Shown: positions 5,779-11,306 of the stretch, piece by piece
How positions within the stretch are numbered: position 1 is the stretch's first letter
Layout of the letters: the number at the start of each line of letters is the position of its first letter
From: JBDRLV01 sp043812755
Lineage (GTDB): Bacteria; Patescibacteriota; Patescibacteriia; UBA9934; GWF2-40-263
NCBI GenBank assembly: GCA_043812755.1
Contig: JBDRLV010000084.1
Coordinates: 1-11,722 of the forward strand
Direction of reading: 5' to 3'
Length of the DNA stretch: 11,722 nt
Translations under genes and position numbers: made by a program
The notes under the pieces: generated by a model
Databases searched by the model: none
Told to the model about the DNA's origin: nothing
The model's input: only the letters and a program-made list of their open reading frames with translations

Positions 5779-5905
5779 GTAATCGTATTAAAACTGGATG
5801 AAATTTTGTTGAATGGGGAAGCCATCTTCCGAAACGTACTAAACGTACGTTGAGGAAGTGGCGGAGCCCCATGAAACGAAAGTTTGCCAGTTTAAATGCG
5901 ATTAC
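5779..5905. repeat. Palindromic element copy 2, overlapping the trmB-like stop codon
   Basis: The ends GTAATCGTATTAAAACTGG (5779-5797) and its inverted partner (5887-5905) match at 17 of 19 positions. The core has GGGGAAGCC paired with GGCGGAGCCCC, then CTTCC/GGAAG, then an ACGTAC/GTACGT hairpin. The right end runs 4 bp into the regulator gene and contributes its TAA stop (5904-5902). Confidence 0.75.
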
Positions 5906-6642
5906 TTTTTTGAACAAATCCTCCAAGCCGCTTCAAACAATACTCTTGCTGTATCTGCAAATGGTTTGCTTTCAATAATAACAGACATTATTCGGCCAAC
6001 AAATGTGACAAAGGCAACCCGATCTGAATAAATCCAAATGTCTCCATGAAAACTACCAAGCTCTGGAAGCAGTTCACAATACTCAATTCCCTCTCTCTTA
6101 TTATCTTTACTACCATGATGCAATAATCTAATTTCCATTTTTGTAGGATTATATAACTTCTGTGCATCTACAATAACTTCCTTGTCAATAAATTGATCAA
6201 TATCTTCAAAATTAGCAACTTCAAATAAATATTTTGGGGAAACTGTTGCTACATCATTAAATAATGCATACACAGCTTCTTTACCTTCATAAAACCGAAC
6301 AACTGGTTTTTCTCCTCCCATGTTCATTTTGATTTCAGGAATCATTCGAGTAAGCAAGTTTAAATGCTCTTCCATTCTATGTAATTCGTTTTTGAAATGT
6401 GCTATTGAACTTTCTGGATCCTCTGCTGCAAAAAATCTCTTTTTCCCTCTTTCAAAAGTGGACATAAGTCCACGCTCTTGAAGCGATGCTACAGCATCAT
6501 ATGTGGCTGTGCGTGAAAGACGAGCTTTTTTTGCTACATCTTGTACGCTTGCAGGGCCAAGCGCTAAAGAAGCTAAATATACTTTTGTTTCAGTTGAAGA
6601 AAGCCCAAGTGAGATAAACAATTTTGAAATGTCAGCTGGCAT
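5902..6642 (-). CDS. TrmB-family transcriptional regulator (246 aa)
   Basis: The N-terminal part (about 5-75: LGLSSTETKVYLASLALGPASVQDVAKKARLSRTATYDAVASLQERGLM) is the winged helix-turn-helix of TrmB/HVO-type regulators. A charged helical linker (about 78-110) and a ligand/effector-like C-terminal domain follow, as in other members. TrmB proteins in archaea and bacteria often sense sugars or other small molecules, but this ligand is unknown. The start ATG 6642 is preferred: upstream in-frame codons to 6708 overlap the promoter. The leader contains a hairpin AATCCCA/TGGGATT (6652-6673) just before the start. The gene is divergent from a strong RNA promoter, and a palindrome covers its own -10 (6696-6710), suggesting autoregulation and/or control of that RNA. 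Its 3' end overlaps a palindromic repeat. Confidence 0.88.
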   Translation of the reverse strand: MPADISKLFISLGLSSTETKVYLASLALGPASVQDVAKKARLSRTATYDAVASLQERGLMSTFERGKKRFFAAEDPESSIAHFKNELHRMEEHLNLLTRMIPEIKMNMGGEKPVVRFYEGKEAVYALFNDVATVSPKYLFEVANFEDIDQFIDKEVIVDAQKLYNPTKMEIRLLHHGSKDNKREGIEYCELLPELGSFHGDIWIYSDRVAFVTFVGRIMSVIIESKPFADTARVLFEAAWRICSKK

Positions 6643-6651
6643 AATTTTGAT

Positions 6652-6673
6652 AATCCCAGTATTTTTTGGGATT
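6652..6673 (-). promoter_or_regulatory. Leader hairpin/inverted repeat before the TrmB-like gene
   Basis: AATCCCA (6652-6658) and TGGGATT (6667-6673), 8-nt spacer, ending 9 nt before the ATG. It could act as an operator or as an RNA hairpin affecting initiation. Confidence 0.45.
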
Positions 6674-6695
6674 TTTTGTATTTTTATTACGAACA

Positions 6696-6710
6696 CATTG
6701 TAGCACAATG
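6696..6710. promoter_or_regulatory. Palindromic operator candidate between divergent promoters
   Basis: CATTGTAGCACAATG is a perfect 6-3-6 inverted repeat. On the minus strand it contains TGCTACAAT, an extended -10 for the TrmB-like gene (TACAAT 6703-6698). It ends 1 bp before the -35 of the plus-strand RNA promoter. A dimeric regulator bound here could affect both directions; the TrmB-like protein is the obvious candidate by position. Confidence 0.55.
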
Positions 6711-6711
6711 A

Positions 6712-6740
6712 TTGACAAAATGGTATTTTTGTGTTACACT
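6712..6740 (+). promoter_or_regulatory. Strong promoter for the 630-nt RNA
   Basis: TTGACA (6712-6717), 17-bp spacer ending TGT, TACACT (6735-6740). Predicted start near 6747. Confidence 0.85.
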
Positions 6741-7098
6741 GGGAACCTGTTCATTGTAGGTTTGGTGAACTTGTGTGCAGATGGAAAAATCTGACATGAT
6801 GCAATTGGTTGGACTGAATAAGAGGCAATAAAGCCTCCGTTCTCTTAACATGTGCGCAAGGATAATAGCCAAAACCTTGCCTAAGCACTTCGGTGCAAAA
6901 AACCTGGAAAAGTAATCTGATAAAGCCTGTCACTTATCCTGGATGGTGACACAAGCTTATGATGATAACTCCAGGTTCGCTAGCCATGCGAGCACGGTTA
7001 AGAAAAACAACTGATTGTTGATTTGAAGATTTTGACAAAAGCACGCAAAGGATCTGAGCTGAGTTTCAGGAGCGAAGAACTCCACGAAAGGAAATGGC

Positions 7099-7125
7099 AT
7101 GCCTTGGCCACCCCCTAATTTATAA
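7099..7125 (+). other. Possible mini-ORF MPWPPPNL within the large RNA
   Basis: AAAGGA (7087-7092) lies 6 nt before ATG 7099; the frame is 8 codons plus TAA and contains three consecutive prolines, a known ribosome-slowing motif. It could be chance. Confidence 0.25.
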
Positions 7126-7310
7126 AGGCGTAGCTGTTTCTTTGGGCTTAGAGCTCTGACTCTTCGCACCCCTTCCCCATGGAAACAGTGAAACTTTAAA
7201 TCGCAAGTAAGGGGTCCAACTAAAATAACGTAGAGTAAGTGGATAGGCGCCAGGACGCTGAAGAAATAAAAGACCACTGCTCGATTTATCTTAGTCAAAG
7301 GAGAACTTCT

Positions 7311-7334
7311 ATGGCTACTCGACCTGATTCTTAA
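7311..7334 (+). CDS. Mini-ORF (7 aa, MATRPDS) with strong SD at the RNA's 3' end
   Basis: AAAGGAG (7297-7303) is an almost perfect SD, 7 nt before ATG. The frame ends in TAA 14 nt before the terminator stem. Such a strong site is unusual in this window, where ileS and the DHH gene have none. The product may matter less than ribosome binding itself. Confidence 0.4.
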   Translation: MATRPDS

Positions 7335-7348
7335 CGAACCAGGAACTC

Positions 7349-7375
7349 GCCGGCCCCCTCAGGGCCGGCTTTGCA
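7349..7375 (+). terminator. GC-rich terminator of the large RNA
   Basis: GCCGGCCC (7349-7356), 5-nt loop, GGGCCGGC (7362-7369), then TTTGCATTTAT. Stem perfect, T tail interrupted. Confidence 0.75.
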
Positions 7376-7391
7376 TTTATAAACTTATTCA

Positions 7392-7417
7392 GAGACCGGG
7401 ACTCGAATCCCGGTCTC
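7392..7417. repeat. Perfect 10-bp hairpin resembling a tRNA T-arm
   Basis: GAGACCGGGA/TCCCGGTCTC with loop CTCGAA (plus strand) or TTCGAG (minus). It looks like a T-arm but the loop is 6 nt with this pairing, and no other tRNA arms are found, so it is not a tRNA gene. It lies between a terminator and a promoter. Confidence 0.5.
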
Positions 7418-7423
7418 GGAATC

Positions 7424-7452
7424 TTGACAAGAAAACCCCCTTATGCTAACGT
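7424..7452 (+). promoter_or_regulatory. Promoter for the 110-nt small RNA
   Basis: TTGACA (7424-7429), 17-bp spacer ending TGC, TAACGT (7447-7452). The -10 is poor, but the extended TGC and perfect -35 compensate. Start near 7458. Confidence 0.7.
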
Positions 7453-7457
7453 TTTCC

Positions 7458-7567
7458 TGCCAGTGGTGGGCCTGTACTGGTTTGCCCCCCCTCTCCGGAA
7501 TCAGGTCCACCACTGGCATTCTCAATCCGCTAAATTTGCATAAGCCTTGCAAAACAGCGGATTTTTG
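7458..7567 (+). ncRNA. Small RNA, about 110 nt, long stem with C-rich loop
   Basis: The predicted 5' end coincides with a 15-bp stem (7458-7472 with 7504-7518, one G-U). Its 31-nt loop contains CCCCCCCTCTCC followed by GGAA. A terminator hairpin follows. The loop is complementary to purine-rich SD-like sequence, as in some trans-acting small RNAs. It does not contain the SRP core (GGAAGGAAGCAGC type) and is too short for 6S RNA. Confidence 0.7.
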
Positions 7568-7571
7568 TTTT
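7524..7571 (+). terminator. Terminator of the 110-nt small RNA
   Basis: AATCCGCT (7524-7531) / AGCGGATT (7556-7563) with inner TTTGCA/TGCAAA, followed by TTTTTGTTTTT. Confidence 0.85.
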
Positions 7572-7586
7572 TCCCAATACATATGG

Positions 7587-7615
7587 TTGACAAAAAGGTA
7601 AAAATGTGGTAATAT
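7587..7615 (+). promoter_or_regulatory. Strong promoter for the 7622-8083 transcript
   Basis: TTGACA (7587-7592), 17-bp spacer ending TGG, TAATAT (7610-7615). The spacer matches that of the 6712 promoter at 11 of 17 positions. Confidence 0.85.
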
Positions 7616-7635
7616 ATTTACCTTGTAGCATTTCA

Positions 7636-7803
7636 ATGCACAAGAAAACAACGGTACGGCAGAAGAATTGCTGGCTTGAAAAGCTTTTTGCACTTTCAGA
7701 AAGTCCAAAGCAACTTCATCTTTTGACGTCCTTTGCCAGCCATGCACTGGACACAAACCCTGGCCTGAGATCGATTGATGCTTTTCTTGCAAAAGAAAGT
7801 TGA
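7636..7803 (+). CDS. Possible small protein (55 aa)
   Basis: Begins 14 nt after the predicted transcript start with no SD. The product (MHKKTTVRQKNCWLEKLFALSESPK...SIDAFLAKES) looks amphipathic-helical and has no signal peptide. Its TGA overlaps a TTG start of the next frame. A frame of this length occurs by chance reasonably often, so the evidence is modest. Confidence 0.35.
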   Translation: MHKKTTVRQKNCWLEKLFALSESPKQLHLLTSFASHALDTNPGLRSIDAFLAKES

Positions 7804-8018
7804 AATTGTCCGGGGACCACCAGGTGGGTAGCCATTCCCGTCAATTGAACGAAGGGCTGTATATTGTTGTACTACAGCTGCTGAAAGACACTGGAAGAAA
7901 AAGGCAACTAGCCAAGTATGGCCAACAAGGACACTGCCCGAATCTCAGGTCCCCGGCCCGACGCAACGACGGCAACGCCGACGGCGCGACGCAAAGCTCG
8001 GGGTTCCACGGAGGTTGA
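7800..8018 (+). CDS. Possible small basic protein (72 aa, TTG start)
   Basis: TTG 7800 overlaps the TGA of the upstream frame (TTGA), a translational-coupling arrangement. The product has one hydrophobic helix (LYIVVLQLL), then a basic, Gly/Asn/Arg-rich tail. The same bases form the long-range RNA helix, so this may be non-coding. Its last codons hold GGAGG, the SD of the following 8-codon frame. Confidence 0.28.
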   Translation: MKLSGDHQVGSHSRQLNEGLYIVVLQLLKDTGRKRQLAKYGQQGHCPNLRSPARRNDGNADGATQSSGFHGG

Positions 8019-8019
8019 C

Positions 8020-8046
8020 ATGCGTCTTAGTAATTTATTTGTATGA
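8020..8046 (+). CDS. Mini-ORF (8 aa, MRLSNLFV) with strong SD at the transcript's 3' end
   Basis: GGAGG (8010-8014) lies 5 nt before ATG 8020; the frame ends with TGA 3 nt before the terminator stem. The arrangement parallels the mini-ORF at 7311-7334. Confidence 0.38.
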   Translation: MRLSNLFV

Positions 8047-8049
8047 CCC

Positions 8050-8083
8050 TTAAAGCAGCAGTGCTCCTGCTGCTTTAACTTTT
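8050..8083 (+). terminator. Intrinsic terminator, 12-bp perfect stem
   Basis: TTAAAGCAGCAG (8050-8061), loop TGCTC, CTGCTGCTTTAA (8067-8078), then CTTTTG. Confidence 0.85.
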
Positions 8084-8096
8084 GCAAAACAAAAGC

Positions 8097-8230
8097 CAGG
8101 ACATTGTCCTGACCCAAAACCTTGATAAAAAACTTTAATCTCTGTAAAAACTGAGCGCAGCCAAAGGCTACGGCTACCTATCGAACCTGTAGTCGCGGGC
8201 TTTAGCCCGCGCTCGGACACTAAAGTGTCC
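8097..8230. repeat. Cluster of short hairpins between convergent transcripts
   Basis: CAGGA/TCCTG (8097-8111), AGCC/GGCT (around 8160-8169), CGCGGGC-TTTA-GCCCGCG (8194-8211) and GGACAC-TAAA-GTGTCC (8215-8230). The last two lie just past the ileS stop and both have a TTTA/TAAA-type loop, a form common among dispersed hairpins in such genomes (from memory). They lack T tails, so they are 3'-end stabilisers or weak terminators rather than classic terminators. Confidence 0.55.
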
Positions 8231-8238
8231 TATATTTG

Positions 8239-11118
8239 CTATTTCTTTGTAAACCCAATTTCAACCTTTGACCCATTCACCTCAAACTCTTCTTTATTAT
8301 CCTGACCAACATCCTCAACTAACTCATCTGCCAATACACCAGCTAGCAAAACATCTTTGTGCTCTTGAAGCGCTTTTTTTATTTCATGCTCATCAGATTT
8401 TACGCAAAGCACAATTCTATCCTCAATGGTCAATCCAGCGTTTTTACGCATTGCATTTGTTCGGCGAATTATTTCACGAATGCTTCCTTCGCGCACAAGC
8501 TCTGGGGTTAAATTAAAATCCATTTCAACTGCCTGCTCACCTTTTATAACTACAATCTCTTTTACGTTTACTTCATCTTTTAAGACGTCAATAAATTTTT
8601 CATCTAACTCACCTGACGCAACACTCACACTCATGCCTGCAAGCACTTGGCGAATGTTAACTTTTTGCTCTGCGCGTTTTTCCAAAGCAAGAGTAACTAT
8701 CGCACGCACCTGTGCCATGTCTTTCAAAAGTTCATTATTAATTTCTCCAGCCAAAGGCCAGTCTTCCAAATGTACTGATTCTTTTTCACCTCCCATTTGC
8801 AAATAAATATCCTCTGCGATAAAAGGGGCAAAAGGAGCCATAACCTTTGCAACTGTTACCAAACAATATTTTAATGTAGCTAGTGCATTTGCTTTATCTT
8901 GCTCATCATCACCTTTAAATCGATCGCGACTTCTGCGCAAATACCAAGTTGATAAATCTTGAATGTACTCTCCAATCGCTCTAACAGGTTCTGTAATCTT
9001 ATAATTCTCAAGATGTTTTGTTGATGAATCAACAAGCGTGTTTAGTTGTGACAAAATCCAACGATCAAGTACATGCTCGCTTTGAACAACCGGCCCTGCA
9101 TCTTGCGTCTTCTCACTTGCAAACATTTGGTAAAATGAAACAATATTCATTAAAATAGTAAAATTCTTGCGCACCATATCAGAAAGCATCTTTTCATCAA
9201 ATCTCTTGCTTTCCCCTGGCTGATTGATTGAATACATATACCAGCGCACAGCATCTGCTCCGTACTTTTCAATCATTTCTATTGGATCAACAACATTACC
9301 AATTGATTTGCTCATCTTTTTACCTTTTGCATCCAACACATGCCCTAGGCACACCACATTTTTAAATGGTCGTTCGCATCCGAGCAAAGTTGATACTGCC
9401 AAAAGCGTATAAAACCAACCGCGAGTTTGATCAATAGCCTCTGAAATATAGTCAGCTGGATATGCAAGTCCATCATCAATTTTTTCTTTATTTTCAAAAG
9501 GATAATGCCACTGAGCAAAAGGCATTGCGCCCGAATCAAACCAAACATCACACACATCACTCACGCGCTTTGCTGTGCGCCCGCATGAACAAGTGATTGT
9601 AATTGCATCAACATAAGGTCTGTGAGGATCAAACTCATCAGCTACTGGCTCATTGGCTCTCTTTTTTAATTCCTCATAACTTCCAAAACACTCACGCTTC
9701 TCACATCGTTCACACTCCCAAATTGGAAGTGGTGTCCCCCAATATCTCTCGCGTGAAAAAGCCCAATCCTTTACCTCACGCAGCCATTCCCCAAAACGCC
9801 CCTCTTTTAGATGCTCTGGCTCCCAGTGAATATTTTGATTTTGAGAAATCATAACATCTCGAAGCGCACTCATTTTTATATACCAAGAATCTTTTGCATA
9901 ATAAATAACAGGTGCTTTGCATCTCCAACAAAATGGATAAGAGTGCTTAACTTTTTCCTCAAACAAAACCAAATTCCGACTTGTAAGATCTGCAAGAATA
10001 TCGCGATCAGCGCTTTTTACAAAACGTCCTGCAAACGCACCAGCTAAGTCAATAAACTTTCCTGATAAATCAACTAGGTGATATTTTGGCAAATCAAGTT
10101 TTGTTCCAAGCTCAAAGTCATCAACTCCATACATCACAGCAGTATGCACAATTCCAGAGCCTTCAGTTGTTGAAACAAAATCTGCTGGAACCACATACCA
10201 TGCTTTTTTACTTGCTTGGTCTGAGTTTTTTAATGCTTCACGAACAAATGGAAACAGTGGTTCATACTCCATTCCTGTGATTTCTTTACCGCTTTTATGA
10301 TCAACTGTTTCATACTCGCCACTTACAACATCTTTTACGCGAGCCTTTGCTAGCCAAAAAAACTCATCTGCAATTTTTATCTTTACATACTCAACCTGAT
10401 CACCAACCGCAAGCGCCACATTACTTGGAAGTGTCCATGGAGTTGTAGTCCATGCAACCAAATACTCATTGTCTGTTGGTGCAGTCCCATCAGGCAATTT
10501 GGTTACTTTAAATTTTACATAGACTGCCGGATCCTCAACCTCTTTATACCCTTGAGACAATTCATGTGAAGAAAGTGAGCTTTCACAGCGTGGACAATGT
10601 GGGGTCACTCGATAATCCTTATACAACAATTCTTTATCCCACACCTGCTTGATAATCCACCACAAAGATTCAACATATTTTGGATCATAGGTAACATAAG
10701 GATTTTCAAGATCAAGCCAGTAGCCAATTCGCTTTGTAAAATCCTGCCACTCATCTTTATATTTCCAAACACTTTGTTTACATTTTTCATTAAATTTTTC
10801 TACACCATATTCTTCAATTTCATTTTTTGATTTAAAACCAAGTTCTTTTTCAACCTCAAGCTCAACAGGAAGCCCGTGTGTATCCCAGCCAGCCTTGCGC
10901 ACAACCTTATACCCCTGCATTGTTCGAAATCGCGGAATGCAATCCTTAAAAGCACGCGCCTCTACATGGTGAATCCCAGGCTTTCCATTTGCTGTTGGAG
11001 GCCCCTCATAAAACACAAAATTACCGCGCACAGCATCTTTTTCAACTGACTTTTGGAAGATCTTTTTATCTTCCCATTCATTTAAAATCTCTTTTTCTCT
11101 TTCTGGATAATTTGGCAT
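8239..11118 (-). CDS. ileS: Isoleucyl-tRNA synthetase, IleS2 type (959 aa)
   Basis: Charges tRNA-Ile with isoleucine in the cytoplasm. The HIGH motif appears as GIHH (48-51) within PPTANGKPGIHHVEARAFKD, the form typical of the eukaryote-like IleS2 clade, which is generally tolerant of mupirocin. WDTHGLPVE is at 78-86 and KMSKS at 601-605. The CP1 editing domain has TTTPWTLPSN (224-233) and GIVHTAVMYGVDD (322-334), with the editing aspartate near 334. Cysteine pairs C175/C178, C397/C400, C469/C472 and C510/C512 suggest zinc sites. The anticodon-binding region and C-terminal domain (to VEIGFTKK) are complete. The start is taken at ATG 11118 (MPNYPEREKEIL), matching family N-termini; the in-frame extension to 11286 is hydrophobic and lies in the promoter. 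No SD; the upstream region has heptad repeats containing TATACT boxes. Confidence 0.97.
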   Translation of the reverse strand: MPNYPEREKEILNEWEDKKIFQKSVEKDAVRGNFVFYEGPPTANGKPGIHHVEARAFKDCIPRFRTMQGYKVVRKAGWDTHGLPVELEVEKELGFKSKNEIEEYGVEKFNEKCKQSVWKYKDEWQDFTKRIGYWLDLENPYVTYDPKYVESLWWIIKQVWDKELLYKDYRVTPHCPRCESSLSSHELSQGYKEVEDPAVYVKFKVTKLPDGTAPTDNEYLVAWTTTPWTLPSNVALAVGDQVEYVKIKIADEFFWLAKARVKDVVSGEYETVDHKSGKEITGMEYEPLFPFVREALKNSDQASKKAWYVVPADFVSTTEGSGIVHTAVMYGVDDFELGTKLDLPKYHLVDLSGKFIDLAGAFAGRFVKSADRDILADLTSRNLVLFEEKVKHSYPFCWRCKAPVIYYAKDSWYIKMSALRDVMISQNQNIHWEPEHLKEGRFGEWLREVKDWAFSRERYWGTPLPIWECERCEKRECFGSYEELKKRANEPVADEFDPHRPYVDAITITCSCGRTAKRVSDVCDVWFDSGAMPFAQWHYPFENKEKIDDGLAYPADYISEAIDQTRGWFYTLLAVSTLLGCERPFKNVVCLGHVLDAKGKKMSKSIGNVVDPIEMIEKYGADAVRWYMYSINQPGESKRFDEKMLSDMVRKNFTILMNIVSFYQMFASEKTQDAGPVVQSEHVLDRWILSQLNTLVDSSTKHLENYKITEPVRAIGEYIQDLSTWYLRRSRDRFKGDDEQDKANALATLKYCLVTVAKVMAPFAPFIAEDIYLQMGGEKESVHLEDWPLAGEINNELLKDMAQVRAIVTLALEKRAEQKVNIRQVLAGMSVSVASGELDEKFIDVLKDEVNVKEIVVIKGEQAVEMDFNLTPELVREGSIREIIRRTNAMRKNAGLTIEDRIVLCVKSDEHEIKKALQEHKDVLLAGVLADELVEDVGQDNKEEFEVNGSKVEIGFTKK

Positions 11119-11130
11119 ATTTTTTTGATG

Positions 11131-11165
11131 AATATAGTATTTAGTATACAGTATACAGTATAATA
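11131..11165 (-). repeat. Heptanucleotide repeats in the ileS promoter/leader
   Basis: On the plus strand, period-7 units TATTTAG, TATACAG, TATACAG, TATAATA run from 11138 to 11165, with a degenerate unit before. Read in the ileS direction they are NNATACT units giving three TATACT/TATACT-like -10 boxes about 20-50 nt before the ATG. Confidence 0.65.
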
Positions 11166-11239
11166 AATCAGCTTGTATAATGACGCGTATCGTAACAAAA
11201 AGCAAACATATGAGCAAGCCAGAAACATTCCAAAAACTC

Positions 11240-11248
11240 TGGTATAAT
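11240..11248 (+). promoter_or_regulatory. Extended -10 promoter of the rpiB-like gene
   Basis: TGGTATAAT: perfect TATAAT (11243-11248) with TGG extension. No good -35 at 17 bp. A second TATAAT on the plus strand is at 11176-11181. Confidence 0.65.
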
Positions 11249-11250
11249 AC

Positions 11251-11299
11251 TGAGTATTGATACAAGATACTAAATACAAGATACAAAATACTAAAAACT
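11251..11299 (+). repeat. Heptanucleotide repeats in the rpiB-like leader
   Basis: Seven consecutive 7-mers: TGAGTAT, TGATACA, AGATACT, AAATACA, AGATACA, AAATACT, AAAAACT, ending 7 nt before the start codon. AAATACT also occurs in the ileS-side repeat read on the minus strand. There is no SD. Confidence 0.65.
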
Positions 11300-11306
11300 C
11301 AAAAAT

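Larger units (their letters stand above)
6747..7375 (+). ncRNA. Large structured RNA, about 630 nt, unknown family
   Basis: A strong promoter and a GC-rich terminator bound a stretch with no long plus-strand ORF. Hairpins include CAGAT/ATCTG near the 5' end, GCAC-TTCG-GTGC (a stable UUCG loop, near 6885-6896), TGTCAC/GTGACA and AGGAG/CTCC. Near the 3' end a near-perfect SD precedes a 7-codon frame (7311-7334), immediately before the terminator. The size is in the range of large bacterial RNAs such as OLE or ROOL, but I see no motif that lets me equate it with either. The divergent TrmB-like gene shares its control region. It could alternatively be a decayed protein gene, though the frames carry stops at about random frequency. 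Confidence 0.6.
7622..8083 (+). ncRNA. Structured transcript, about 460 nt; possibly also coding
   Basis: Bounded by the promoter above and a 12-bp terminator. It is GC-rich toward its 3' end and has a long-range 9-bp helix CCGGGGACC (7810-7818) with GGTCCCCGG (7948-7956). Like the 630-nt RNA it ends with a strong SD and a tiny ORF just before the terminator. Two overlapping small frames could make it an mRNA instead (listed separately). I cannot decide between an RNA gene and an operon of small proteins. Confidence 0.45.

Noticed and set aside
6781..7014. Plus-strand frame MEKSDMMQLVG... with two internal TAA codons, as a possible recoded or decayed gene
   Set aside because: Three stops in 78 codons is about the random expectation, and no family is recognisable.
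6957..7298. 113-codon open frame on the minus strand, antisense to the large RNA
   Set aside because: TTG start without SD, no recognisable domain, and it lies opposite a well-bounded promoter-terminator unit.
7391..7470. tRNA gene suggested by the T-arm-like hairpin
   Set aside because: No acceptor, anticodon or D arm can be built around it and the T-loop geometry is wrong.
11119..11286. 56-residue N-terminal extension of IleRS
   Set aside because: It is hydrophobic, lies over the heptad repeats and promoter, and IleS2 proteins normally begin near MPNYPEREKEIL.
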